The notes below the pieces were generated by a model. The model saw only the letters and a program-made list of their open reading frames with translations, made no database searches and was not told where the DNA came from. 19,773 nucleotides of DNA from assembly GCF_014646895.1 (NCBI RefSeq), contig NZ_BMOD01000046.1:1-19773 (forward strand), read 5' to 3'. Shown here piece by piece: positions 1-6,816 of the stretch; within the stretch, counting starts at the first letter, position 1; the number at the start of each line of letters is the position of its first letter. Position numbers and translations under genes: made by a program. This DNA is from Deinococcus roseus. Its GTDB lineage: Bacteria; Deinococcota; Deinococci; Deinococcales; Deinococcaceae.

Positions 1-51
1 TAAGGATCGTCCTCTAGAGCTTCTTCTTCTTGCCATCCAATCAAAACTGAC

Positions 52-82
52 CCCGGACAGCAATGTCCGGGTTTCGTTTTTT
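52..82 (+). terminator. Rho-independent terminator of an upstream unit
   Basis: An 8-bp perfect stem (52-59 with 64-71) is closed by a GCAA tetraloop and followed by a T-rich tract (72-82). It would end transcription of a gene or RNA lying left of the window. The first 50 bases hold no coding region I can support. Confidence 0.8.
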
Positions 83-84
83 CC

Positions 85-115
85 CCCACCTTTTGAGGTG
101 GGTTTTTTGTTTTTG
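85..115 (+). terminator. Second tandem Rho-independent terminator
   Basis: A 7-bp stem (85-91 with 96-102), a 4-nt loop and a long T tract (103-115) follow directly on the first terminator. The two together insulate the Nudix gene, whose promoter begins a few bases further on. Confidence 0.75.
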
Positions 116-121
116 ATCCTT

Positions 122-149
122 TTGATGTTGACCCTGCAAAAGGCATAAT
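122..149 (+). promoter_or_regulatory. Leaderless-type promoter of the Nudix gene
   Basis: TTGATG (122-127) and CATAAT (144-149) are 16 bp apart. The -10 hexamer ends 6 nt before the ATG at 156, so the transcript would start at or next to the start codon. No Shine-Dalgarno sequence is present. Confidence 0.55.
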
Positions 150-155
150 ACCTTC

Positions 156-650
156 ATGCGTGAAGTGGTGCTGTGTTTTCCAGTCAGAACAGATTCATCC
201 AGAGCAATTGAAGTGCTGCTGGGCCACAAAAAGACCGGTTTTGGCAAAGGCAACATTGTGGGACTGGGAGGCGGCATCGAACCTGGTGAAATTCCAGAAC
301 AGGCGGCCCTCAGAGAACTGCAAGAAGAAAGCGGTCTGATCGGTGATCCTGAGGCCCTGGAGCATCAGGGACAGGTGATTTTTTTGTTTCCCACCCGTGA
401 AAACTGGGACATGCGGGTGCAGCTTTTTGTCCTCAACTGCTTTGAAGGGGAGCCCACAGAAACAGTCGAAATCCGGCCCGAATGGTTTCATCTGGACCGG
501 ATTCCCTTTGATCACATGTGGGCAGATGCCAGGCACTGGTTGCCCAGGGTGTTGCTGGGAGAAAGGTTGGAGGTGCAGGCCACCTATCTGGAGGACCTCA
601 GTGTGGTGGACATCCAGATCAATCTTCCAGATCCTGCATCTGGGTCATGA
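156..650 (+). CDS. MTH1-like Nudix hydrolase (oxidised purine nucleoside triphosphate diphosphatase family)
   Basis: This 164-aa protein has a complete Nudix box at residues 39-61 (G39, E45, R53-E54, E57-E58, G60), the Mg-binding catalytic helix of nucleoside diphosphate-X hydrolases. Beyond the box it resembles the eukaryotic 8-oxo-dGTPase MTH1. Matches include the VLLGxKKxGFGxG stretch near residue 20 and the RPxWFxLDxIPFxxMW block near residues 107-122. That family sanitises oxidised nucleotides in the cytoplasm, an apt role in a stress-resistant Deinococcus. Of the two aspartates that read the base in human MTH1 (Asp119/Asp120), the first is kept (D124) and the second is Ala (A125). The Asn at MTH1 position 33 is Val here. 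Substrate preference may therefore differ from 8-oxo-dGTP. The ATG was chosen because a -10 hexamer lies 6 nt before it. The 3' end overlaps convergent surE. Confidence 0.85.
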   Translation: MREVVLCFPVRTDSSRAIEVLLGHKKTGFGKGNIVGLGGGIEPGEIPEQAALRELQEESGLIGDPEALEHQGQVIFLFPTRENWDMRVQLFVLNCFEGEPTETVEIRPEWFHLDRIPFDHMWADARHWLPRVLLGERLEVQATYLEDLSVVDIQINLPDPASGS

Positions 651-1398
651 ATTCCTGGTGGTTCAGGTCAAAGCGCACTGGAGTCACGCTGATGTAACCT
701 TCACGGACAGCCCACTCATCTGATCCCTCTTCAAACACTGTGGATCTGGGGGTTCCGGCCACCCAGTAGTAATCCCGGCCTTCAGGATCCTGGCGTTTGA
801 TGAGTTCGTCTTCAAACTTGTAGTCGCTGAGGAAAGTGATCTTGATGCCACGGGGTTTGCCTGGTGGGAAATTGACATTGATGAGGGTTCTGGCTGGAAG
901 CCCATGCTGATGCACCCATTGCACAATCCCTGGAACGTATGAAACAGCATGCTCAAAATTGTATTCTCCCTGCTCATTGGGAGCCTGGGAAAAAGCGATG
1001 CTGGGAATGCCCAGAATCATGCCTTCCAGAGCAGCAGAAACCGTGCCTGAGTGGGTGAGGTCGTTGCCCAGGTTGTACCCCAGGTTGATGCCACTGACCA
1101 CCACATCGGGTTTTTGCAGGATGCGGGTTCCCAGCACCACGCAGTCGGTGGGGGTGCCATCCACCCGATAAGCAGGAATTTCTCCGAATCCTGCGGCTGC
1201 AGTGTGTTTGAAGCGCAAAGGTCTGCGGATGGTGATGCCGTGGCCCACAGCAGACTGTTCCACATCTGGGGCCACCACGCAGACTTCTGCAATTTCTGTG
1301 AGGGATTGGGCCAGTGCCTTGATGCCTGGAGAGAAAATCCCATCGTCATTTGAAACCAGACATTTGAGCTTTGCGTTGTGGTCTTGCAGATTGTTCAT
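619..1398 (-). CDS. surE: 5'/3'-nucleotidase SurE
   Basis: SurE is a metal-dependent nucleoside monophosphate phosphatase linked to stationary-phase survival. The 259-aa length is normal. The signature metal-binding motif SNDDG lies at residues 16-20 (D18, D19), followed by FSPGI. A second conserved block, VVSGINLGYNLGNDLTHSGTVSAA, carries the Asn and Ser residues of the active site. Unlike many genes here it has a clear Shine-Dalgarno (AGAGGAG about 7 nt before the ATG) and a 5' leader of about 40 nt from a TACAAT -10 element at 1446-1451. It is divergent from the gene at 1502. Its last 32 nt overlap the end of the Nudix gene on the other strand, so neither gene has room for its own terminator there. 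Confidence 0.93.
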   Translation of the reverse strand: MNNLQDHNAKLKCLVSNDDGIFSPGIKALAQSLTEIAEVCVVAPDVEQSAVGHGITIRRPLRFKHTAAAGFGEIPAYRVDGTPTDCVVLGTRILQKPDVVVSGINLGYNLGNDLTHSGTVSAALEGMILGIPSIAFSQAPNEQGEYNFEHAVSYVPGIVQWVHQHGLPARTLINVNFPPGKPRGIKITFLSDYKFEDELIKRQDPEGRDYYWVAGTPRSTVFEEGSDEWAVREGYISVTPVRFDLNHQEFMTQMQDLED

Positions 1399-1445
1399 GG
1401 AAATGCTCCTCTTTGAGGTGGTGAAGTCAGGTTTGAGTGGGCGTC

Positions 1446-1495
1446 ATTGTACCAGACCCGGAGCTGTTTCTCTGCTCGCCAGATTTTTGTATTGT
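1446..1495. promoter_or_regulatory. Divergent promoter region surE / small protein
   Basis: On the minus strand TACAAT (complement of 1446-1451) is a good -10 for surE. On the plus strand TATTGT (1490-1495) ends exactly 6 nt before the GTG at 1502. The two predicted -35 positions (about 1467-1474) coincide, so the polymerase sites would compete. Neither -35 matches TTGACA well. Confidence 0.5.
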
Positions 1496-1501
1496 AAATG
1501 T

Positions 1502-1909
1502 GTGAAATACCACGAGTTGCAGGATCAGGAACTCAATGAATTGTGCTATCAACGTCTGGGATGGGAGAAAAGAAACCATCTCTGGGAGCACGGTTCAATC
1601 TGGCAGGAGTATGCCTGGTTTAAAGGAGAGACCCTGCTGGGCTTTCCCAATTTTCTGGTCCAGGATCCCATCATTTCCCAGCTGCAGGACTTCATTGAGT
1701 CTTATGGGTTGCAAGACGAGTATGGCTACCAGTTGTTTGAGCTCCTGGAAGCCCGCAGCATCAAGCACGATCGGGCCTGGTATTTGCTGGCCCATGCTTC
1801 GCCGCGCCATCGGGTGCTGGCGTTTCTGCGGGCCACGGAAGTTGTGGAGCAAACTGCAGAACCAACTGCAGAAGTGTTGAAAAATGCCCTGTCTTCTGCC
1901 CAGGAATGA
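1502..1909 (+). CDS. Small protein of unknown function (possible phage-ABA-sandwich-like fold)
   Basis: This 135-aa soluble protein has no signal peptide or membrane segment. I chose the GTG at 1502 because TATTGT ends 6 nt upstream and because the frame upstream of it lies antisense to surE. The order of features is an N-terminal LNELCYQRLGW helix, a Phe-Pro-Asn segment, a QLQDFIESYG helix, a Trp-rich strand and a final SPRHRVLAFLRATE helix. It recalls small proteins of the BC1872 / phage ABA sandwich type, in which a D/N-x-L-V-A-x-x-VMGW opening and a C-terminal TAPxAICRAAL helix are common. This is a resemblance by eye only. It is followed by a strong terminator and stands alone. Confidence 0.6.
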   Translation: MKYHELQDQELNELCYQRLGWEKRNHLWEHGSIWQEYAWFKGETLLGFPNFLVQDPIISQLQDFIESYGLQDEYGYQLFELLEARSIKHDRAWYLLAHASPRHRVLAFLRATEVVEQTAEPTAEVLKNALSSAQE

Positions 1910-1922
1910 GTGAAGCAAAAGA

Positions 1923-1955
1923 AACTGCACCAGATGTCTGGTGCAGTTGGGGTTT
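1923..1955. terminator. Bidirectional terminator between convergent genes
   Basis: A perfect 12-bp inverted repeat (1923-1934 with 1937-1948) is followed by GGGGTTTT on the plus strand and by a T-rich tract (TTTCTTTTG) on the minus strand. It sits between the end of the plus-strand gene at 1909 and the end of the minus-strand gene at 1981, so it can serve both. Confidence 0.75.
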
Positions 1956-1980
1956 TGAGGGATCCAGAAGCCAGCAAAAA

Positions 1981-2157
1981 TCAGGCGGCGTCCTGAAAAG
2001 GATTGGTCAGGTTTTCCCGGTGGTGGGTGAAAGTTTTGAGCTGGCGTTCAAGTTGCTCGATTTCGGGGTCTTTTCTGGCGGTCCTGAGGGCCAGGTAGCC
2101 CAGAGCAGGCCACAACAAAAGATTGATCACCAGCAAAACCACCGTCACGACATCCAT
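1981..2157 (-). CDS. 58-aa single-pass membrane protein of unknown function
   Basis: One strongly hydrophobic segment (about residues 3-23, from VVTVVLLVINLL to LGYLAL) is followed by a short charged tail with the pattern ARKDPEIEQLERQLKTF, probably a brief coiled coil in the cytoplasm. The ATG at 2157 is preferred over an upstream in-frame ATG at 2208 because a TANNNT hexamer (TACCCT, complement of 2164-2169) ends 6 nt before it. The longer form would only add a Pro/Gln-rich stretch encoded by the promoter region. I do not recognise a family. Small one-TM proteins of this kind are easily missed in annotation. Confidence 0.55.
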   Translation of the reverse strand: MDVVTVVLLVINLLLWPALGYLALRTARKDPEIEQLERQLKTFTHHRENLTNPFQDAA

Positions 2158-2162
2158 GGCTT

Positions 2163-2177
2163 TAGGGTAATTCCCTA
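2163..2177 (-). promoter_or_regulatory. -10 element inside an inverted repeat, small membrane protein gene
   Basis: The inverted repeat TAGGG-N5-CCCTA covers the TACCCT hexamer that would serve as -10 for the gene starting at 2157. A protein bound to the repeat would block initiation. The arms are only 5 bp, so chance is possible. Confidence 0.3.
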
Positions 2178-2264
2178 GAGGTTGCTTAGGGGTTGTTTGT
2201 GGGTGCACATTGGGGCTTTGCCAGCAGACAACCGGGGTGCAGCAGTTTGCTCACCTCAGGTGAA

Positions 2265-2804
2265 TCACAGCAGTTTGATCAGGATGTTGTTGAACAAATC
2301 CAGCTTGATCTCAAAAGCCAGGCCTTCGCCGGGAGGGGCCACCTCGAAGTAAGGGGAATCGGCTGGAATGTAGATGGTGTTGCTTTCGGTGAGCTTGCCT
2401 TGCTGGCACAACAGGGAAGTTTGAGCAGCTTCTTCGCGGGTGAAGGAATATTGCAGGTCAGGCATGAAAGTGCTCAGGCTGGGTTCAACTTTGTTCAGGT
2501 TGAGAATGTAAAAGTCGGTTTTCAGCACATAGGCATTGTTCATCTTGCCCAGGTAGGTGTAAATGCGGCAGTTTCCCTGAATGCCAGTGCGCACCCGGTG
2601 GATGGTGTTGACCAGAAAAAATGCCGTGCCCAGCTGGCCTTTGTACCTTCCCCATTCGGCGTAGGCTTTCTGCCCGGTGTCTGTGTAGGCGTAAGCCGAG
2701 GCAGGTCCATCTGGACTGGGATTCAGCAGCTTCCATTTCTGGGCCTGACCGGTGCTCAGCAGGGAAAACAACAGGACAGTGGCAATGGCAGGGATCTGTT
2801 TCAT
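2265..2804 (-). CDS. Secreted protein of unknown function
   Basis: The 179-aa product begins with a clear Sec signal peptide: MKQ, a hydrophobic core of about 14 residues, then a likely cleavage after STGQAQ near residue 22. The mature part of about 157 residues has two cysteines (in GNCRIY and LLCQQG) that could form a disulfide outside the cytoplasm. It is rich in Tyr, Asn and Thr and has no membrane segment. I recognise no catalytic motif and no family. The gene has its own promoter and a GAGG-type Shine-Dalgarno about 7 nt before the ATG. It lies just after the glcD terminator on the same strand and is probably transcribed alone. Confidence 0.75.
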   Translation of the reverse strand: MKQIPAIATVLLFSLLSTGQAQKWKLLNPSPDGPASAYAYTDTGQKAYAEWGRYKGQLGTAFFLVNTIHRVRTGIQGNCRIYTYLGKMNNAYVLKTDFYILNLNKVEPSLSTFMPDLQYSFTREEAAQTSLLCQQGKLTESNTIYIPADSPYFEVAPPGEGLAFEIKLDLFNNILIKLL

Positions 2805-2824
2805 TTTGGCCTCAATTCTTTTTG

Positions 2825-2854
2825 ATCATACTGGTCTGGTTCAGGGACTTCCAA
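2825..2854 (-). promoter_or_regulatory. Promoter of the secreted-protein gene
   Basis: On the minus strand TTGGAA (complement of 2849-2854) and TATGAT (complement of 2825-2830) are 18 bp apart. The start codon is 20 nt below the -10, which leaves a short leader carrying a Shine-Dalgarno. Confidence 0.5.
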
Positions 2855-2878
2855 GGGGAAACCATCACTGCAAGCCAG

Positions 2879-2914
2879 AAGAAAACAGGCACCCCATCTT
2901 GCAAAGGGTGCCTG
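2879..2914 (-). terminator. Terminator of the glcF-glcD operon
   Basis: A 9-bp perfect stem (2906-2914 with 2886-2894) with an 11-nt loop is followed on the minus strand by TTTTCTT. It lies 15 nt beyond the glcD stop codon. Confidence 0.75.
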
Positions 2915-2928
2915 GGATGCCAGAGGGG

Positions 2929-4317
2929 TCAGTTGCTGGCCAGTTCAGGAAGCACTTTGCCCGGATTCATCAGGTTTTTGGGGTCCAGGGTGTGTTTGAC
3001 AGCCCAGTAGGCTTCCAGGGTGGCCCTGGGTGTGGCTTCCAGCATGAAGGGCTTTTTGGCCAATCCAATGCCGTGTTCTCCAGAGAGCACTCCACCATAT
3101 TTGATGGCCACCCGTGCGATTTCGTGGGCCAGGTGGTCCACCTCATCCCAGGAATCGGTTTGTTTGCTGTAGAGGATGTTGGGATGCAGGTTGCCGTCTC
3201 CGGCATGCCCAAAGATGGCCAGAGGAAAAGGAGAAGCGTCTCCCAGGGCGCGGATTTCTCGCATCACCACGGGCAGTTTGCTGCGCGGCACCACGATGTC
3301 CTCGTTCATGCGCTGGGGACGGATGCGGCCCAGGCTGGGGGAGATGCTTTTGCGGGCTTTCCAGAGGGCTTCGGCTTCTCTGTCGTTCTGGGCAATCTGG
3401 CTGGAGGTGGCTCCGGCATCATCAAAGGCCTGTTTGACCGCCTGGATTTCTGCGCTGACAACAGCCAGGTCGTTTCCGTCGGTGTCGCAGACCAGCACGG
3501 CTTCGGCTTCGCGGGGGAGGCCCAGATGGAAGGCGTCTTCCACGGCGTTGATGCTGGCTTTGTCCATCAGTTCCAGTTTGGCTGGAGTGAGGCCACGGGC
3601 GGTGATCAGGGCCACTGCTTTTCCAGCGTCTTCCAGGGTGTTGAAGATGGCCCGTGCGGTCTGGGTGTATCTGGGCAGCACGGCCAGTTTGAGTTTTGCT
3701 TCGGTGACGAAGGCCAGGGTGCCTTCAGAACCAATCAGCAGACCCGGAAGGTCCACGCCTGAGCGGTCCATGCGGTACACATCGCCCTGCATGGTGACAA
3801 ATTCCAGTTCCAGCACGTAATCTCCAGTGACACCCTTTTTGAGACACATCGGACCTCCAGCGTTTTCTCCGATGTTGCCGCCAATGGTGGCCTGCCTGCC
3901 CGACTGGGGATCCGGAGGGTAATACAGGCCCAGGGGTTTCAGGGCATCCTGCAACTCCTGGTTGATCACACCAGGTTGCACAGTGGCAATCATGTTCTCC
4001 TGGTCAATCTGCACATTTTTCATGCGGGTGGTGGAGATCACCACACTGGGTTTGATGGGAACCACTCCTCCAGAAAGTCCTGAAGCTCCGCCCCTGGGGA
4101 TCACCGGGAGGTTGTGGTGGTCGCAGATTTTGAGGGTCCTGACCACATCTTCGGTGGTTTCGGCCATCACCACGGCCAGAGGAACTTCGCCTTGCAGCAG
4201 TGCGTCATAACGGAACAGCAGACGATCGGGCAGTTCCACACGCAGCTTTTCGCCCACGGCAACCTGCAGTTCTCTCAGGTAACCGGTCAGTTCACGCACT
4301 TTGGCTTTTGCTTTCAT
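2929..4317 (-). CDS. glcD: Glycolate oxidase subunit GlcD (FAD-linked 2-hydroxy-acid dehydrogenase)
   Basis: This 462-aa flavoprotein is of normal length for GlcD. The N-terminal PCMH-type FAD-binding domain shows the phosphate-binding loop at residues 71-84 (PVIPRGGASGLSGG). The conserved PDPQSGRQATIGGNIGENAGG block follows. The C-terminal domain carries FGHAGDGNLHPN (metal and substrate histidines), SGEHGIGLAKK and the terminal LMNPGKVLP signature of the FAD-linked oxidase C domain. The enzyme oxidises glycolate (or D-lactate in close relatives) to the 2-oxo acid and passes electrons through the GlcF Fe-S subunit to the respiratory chain. The ATG is preceded by GAGGGGAA at a good distance. 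Only 9 nt separate it from the glcF stop codon, so the genes form one operon. Exact substrate is not certain from sequence. Confidence 0.92.
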   Translation of the reverse strand: MKAKAKVRELTGYLRELQVAVGEKLRVELPDRLLFRYDALLQGEVPLAVVMAETTEDVVRTLKICDHHNLPVIPRGGASGLSGGVVPIKPSVVISTTRMKNVQIDQENMIATVQPGVINQELQDALKPLGLYYPPDPQSGRQATIGGNIGENAGGPMCLKKGVTGDYVLELEFVTMQGDVYRMDRSGVDLPGLLIGSEGTLAFVTEAKLKLAVLPRYTQTARAIFNTLEDAGKAVALITARGLTPAKLELMDKASINAVEDAFHLGLPREAEAVLVCDTDGNDLAVVSAEIQAVKQAFDDAGATSSQIAQNDREAEALWKARKSISPSLGRIRPQRMNEDIVVPRSKLPVVMREIRALGDASPFPLAIFGHAGDGNLHPNILYSKQTDSWDEVDHLAHEIARVAIKYGGVLSGEHGIGLAKKPFMLEATPRATLEAYWAVKHTLDPKNLMNPGKVLPELASN

Positions 4318-4326
4318 GGGTTCCCC

Positions 4327-5670
4327 TCAGCCTTTGATGGTCTTGCGGCGGTCTGCTTCCTGATAGGCTTCTTTCAGCAGAATGGCGGTGTGTTTGACTT
4401 CTGCAGCCACCTCGAATTCACGGGTGCCGTAATCCAGTTGCAGCAGGCAGCCGGGGTTCTCCACGGTGATGACTTCTGCGCCAGTGGCCCGGATGCGCTC
4501 CATCTTCTTGTCGAGCTGCTCCATGCTGGTCTCGGTGTGGGTGATGTTGTAAATGCCTGCACTTCCACAGCAGTCGCTGGCGTTTTGCATTTCCTGGTAA
4601 TCCAGAATGGGGTTCTGTTTTAGGATGTCTCTGGGCTGGTTGCACACCCCCTGGGCGTGGCAGAGGTGGCAGGCATCCTGATAGGTCACCTTGCGGCGGT
4701 CCATGTCCAGGTCCTCTGGCAAATCACGCAGGCCCACTTTTTTGAGGAATTCACTGAGGGCCTGTGTTTTGCTGCTGATGTTGCTGGTGAGGCCCCCGAA
4801 TTCGGGATCGTCCTTGAAGTGCTTGTGCATTTTCTTGAGTTCTGCACCGCAGGCTGCACAGTCGGTGACAATGGCATCCACGGCCAGCGTGCCGTACAGT
4901 TTGGCATTGCGCAGGGACACCTGACGGTAACCGTTGAAATCTCCTTCTTCGATGTGTGGGGCACCGCAGCAGGTGGTTTCCCGCAGCAGGATCACATCAA
5001 AGCCGTTTCTGGCCAGGATGTCGATGGAAGCACTGGAAGCTTCGCTGAACACGGCGTTCATCACGCAACCCAGGAAGAAGGCCACGGTGCCGCGGTAGTC
5101 GCCCTGGTGCTGGGTGATGTAAGGGGTTCTCAGGCGAATGGCGGGAGCCACTTCACGGGAGGGAATCAGGCCTTCAAAGAGGTGCAGTTTTGCCCACAGT
5201 CCACCGTGTTTGCGGGCCATGCCACGCAGCACCCCGGAGCCACGGATGGCTTTCTGCAGACCGGATTTCTGGTACAGGCGCACGCCAGCGTTGCCCACAT
5301 CAAAGAGGATGGGGTATTTGAAGACCTCCAGCATGGCCTGCTGGGCCAGGTTGGCGGGTTTGCCTTCTTGCAGCGCCACGCGGGTGTCCAGGGCCAATTC
5401 TCCAGGTTTCACACCTGATGGGCAAATGGTCTGGCAGGCCCGACAATCCAGGCAGTCGTAAGCAGCTTCGAGCACCACATCCAGTTCATCGGTGAGGCCC
5501 TGCGCGGCTGCCTTGTACAGCATGACCCGCCCACGGGGGCTTTGAATTTCTTCACCGGTCTGCTGGTAGGTGGGGCAGACAGAGAGGCACAGTCCGCACT
5601 GCACGCAGACATCTGCCCCCTCGATCAGGGCAGGACTCATGGATTCCAGGTTGATGCTCTTCGGATGCAT
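4327..5670 (-). CDS. glcF: Glycolate oxidase iron-sulfur subunit GlcF
   Basis: This 447-aa protein has two 4Fe-4S ferredoxin motifs near the N-terminus (Cys22/25/28/32 and Cys73/76/79/83). Two CCG (heterodisulfide-reductase-like) cysteine-rich domains follow, with CCGAPHIEEGD and CCGSAG. It carries electrons from the GlcD flavin toward the quinone pool. I chose the ATG at 5670 because TACAAT ends exactly 6 nt upstream and because the protein then starts about 20 residues before the first cluster motif, as in the family. The frame stays open for 80 codons further upstream, but that stretch has no family resemblance. It is the first gene of the glcF-glcD operon. I see no glcE-like gene between or beside them, which differs from the E. 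coli glcDEF order. Confidence 0.9.
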   Translation of the reverse strand: MHPKSINLESMSPALIEGADVCVQCGLCLSVCPTYQQTGEEIQSPRGRVMLYKAAAQGLTDELDVVLEAAYDCLDCRACQTICPSGVKPGELALDTRVALQEGKPANLAQQAMLEVFKYPILFDVGNAGVRLYQKSGLQKAIRGSGVLRGMARKHGGLWAKLHLFEGLIPSREVAPAIRLRTPYITQHQGDYRGTVAFFLGCVMNAVFSEASSASIDILARNGFDVILLRETTCCGAPHIEEGDFNGYRQVSLRNAKLYGTLAVDAIVTDCAACGAELKKMHKHFKDDPEFGGLTSNISSKTQALSEFLKKVGLRDLPEDLDMDRRKVTYQDACHLCHAQGVCNQPRDILKQNPILDYQEMQNASDCCGSAGIYNITHTETSMEQLDKKMERIRATGAEVITVENPGCLLQLDYGTREFEVAAEVKHTAILLKEAYQEADRRKTIKG

Positions 5671-5676
5671 GCCCCA

Positions 5677-5700
5677 ATTGTATATGGATTTTAGATCTAA
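5677..5700 (-). promoter_or_regulatory. glcF promoter with adjacent palindrome
   Basis: TACAAT (complement of 5677-5682) ends 6 nt before the glcF ATG. A perfect 10-bp palindrome, TTAGATCTAA (5691-5700), lies in the spacer region just upstream, where a regulator would control polymerase binding. No good -35 hexamer is visible at the usual distance, which suits an activated promoter. Confidence 0.5.
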
Positions 5701-6113
5701 TTTGTGAGGGTCGTGCAGACCTTTGGTGTGCTGTGGTGGAATTTTAATGCTTGTCTGTGACGGCTGTGCACAATGCTGGAGAAAATGTGGTACAACATTA
5801 AACAGTTCTCTGTCAGAAAGGTGGGCCAAAAGGGATTCCGGATGCACCGGGTGGCCTGTCCCAGGATGGATGGAATTGATTTGAAGTTTGATTTGAGAAA
5901 GGCGCACCACCAGAAGAAAACTGCAAAAAAATGTGCCAGGGTTGGAGCCCTGGCGACCTCAGGAGTGAGAATATCGGTGTGAATTGACACCATATTAAGG
6001 TTTTCTTGCTGCCTGTGCTTTGCTGTCGATACTGAAAAAAATTTAAAAATATGCATCTTTGACCAGCACGGCAAAAATCTGGCCTGTGATCTTTAACGAA
6101 AGGTTACAAAAGT
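5701..6113. other. Long intergenic region upstream of glcF
   Basis: About 410 nt between glcF and the end of the metal regulator gene. Apart from the operator candidate at 5784-5799 and an 8-bp palindrome TGTGCACA (5765-5772), I see no coding region that I trust. The right part (about 6030-6113) is A/T-rich. A TTGACA at 5984-5989 on the plus strand has no partner -10 at 16-18 bp. A 7-bp inverted repeat (6107-6113 with 6117-6123) has the regulator's stop codon in its loop, but no T tract follows. Confidence 0.5.
5784..5799. promoter_or_regulatory. Candidate operator upstream of glcF
   Basis: AATGTGGTACAACATT is a 16-bp palindrome with 14 of 16 positions symmetric, centred on GTAC, 114 nt before the glcF start. 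It contains GT-N3-AC, the core spacing seen in operators of FadR/GntR-type regulators, a family that includes the E. coli glycolate regulator GlcC. The link to such a regulator is inference; no gntR gene is in the window. Confidence 0.3.
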
Positions 6114-6803
6114 CTAACTTTTGTTTGCATGTCTAGGCAACACCCAGATCTTCTGGGCTGCTGTCAGAGACAGCACGTGTGCCTGTTCTTCCACCTGAAT
6201 GCTGAGGGTTCCTCCATGGGGATCTTTCTTCAGGACCTTCAAAACCACTCCAGGAATCAGACCCAGCTCAGAGAGGTACCGCAGGAACTCAGGGTCCCCA
6301 TCGTGCACCCGCGAAATGGTCACCTGTTCTTCCACCAGGGCTTCGGTCAGCACATCTGCAGCGTGTTCAGGCATGCTGCCATCCAGCCGGGGAATGGGAT
6401 GCCCATGCGGATCGAAATGGGGATCTCCCAGCAGGGCACTGATGCGGGCCTCAAAAGCCTCGCTGATGACATGCTCCAGCCGGTCGGCTTCTTCGTGCAC
6501 CTCGTCCCAGGAAAAACCCAGCGCCTGGGTCAGGTACAGTTCCAGCAGCCGGTGGTGTCTGAGGATTTCCAGCGCCACCTTCTGGCCATTTTCAGTGAGC
6601 AGGGCTCCGTAATAAGGGGTGTGTTCCACCAGCGAGAGGTCTGCAAGTTTTCTCAGCATGCCACTGACGCTGGCGGGCGTGACCCCCAGGGCATCTGCCA
6701 GGCTCTGGGTGGTGACTTTGCCCCCACGGGCCAGTTGATAGATGGTTTTCAGGTAATCCTCGGCCTGGGAGGTGAGGAGGTCGCGGATGGCTTGCCGGCT
6801 CAT
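6114..6803 (-). CDS. DtxR/MntR-family metal-dependent transcriptional regulator
   Basis: The 229-aa protein has three regions. Residues 1-70 form a winged helix with QAEDYLKTIYQL and the recognition helix TPASVSGMLRKLADL. Residues 75-140 form the dimerisation and metal-binding domain, with HHRLLELYL (H83, H84) and EVHEEADRLEHVISE (E101, H103, E104, H111). Residues 150-229 form an FeoA/SH3-like C-terminal domain. The size and three-domain plan match the Deinococcus manganese-responsive regulators, which repress Mn importers or activate Mn export with Mn(II) or Fe(II) as corepressor. I chose ATG 6803 because TATACT ends 7 nt before it. A GTG two codons upstream is too close to that hexamer. No transporter gene is adjacent, so its targets are elsewhere. 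Confidence 0.88.
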   Translation of the reverse strand: MSRQAIRDLLTSQAEDYLKTIYQLARGGKVTTQSLADALGVTPASVSGMLRKLADLSLVEHTPYYGALLTENGQKVALEILRHHRLLELYLTQALGFSWDEVHEEADRLEHVISEAFEARISALLGDPHFDPHGHPIPRLDGSMPEHAADVLTEALVEEQVTISRVHDGDPEFLRYLSELGLIPGVVLKVLKKDPHGGTLSIQVEEQAHVLSLTAAQKIWVLPRHANKS

Positions 6804-6810
6804 TGTCACC

Positions 6811-6816
6811 AGTATA
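6811..6816 (-). promoter_or_regulatory. -10 element of the DtxR-family gene
   Basis: TATACT on the minus strand ends 7 nt before the ATG at 6803, which predicts a leaderless transcript. No convincing -35 is seen. Confidence 0.45.

Noticed and set aside
2251..2263. Palindrome TCACCTCAGGTGA just past the end of the secreted-protein gene as a terminator
   Set aside because: The loop would be one base and no T tract follows; the usable stem is too short.
5671..5910. N-terminal extension of GlcF by 80 in-frame codons
   Set aside because: The extension has no similarity to the family, includes the palindromes and the TACAAT element, and the ATG at 5670 has correct promoter spacing.
5773..5982. 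69-codon open frame on the plus strand upstream of glcF
   Set aside because: No promoter or Shine-Dalgarno fits, composition is unlike neighbouring proteins, and it overlaps the likely regulatory region.
6107..6123. Perfect 7-bp inverted repeat around the stop codon of the DtxR-family gene as a terminator
   Set aside because: The stem is A/T-rich and is followed on the minus strand by TAACCTTTCG, not a T tract. It remains at most a weak hairpin.
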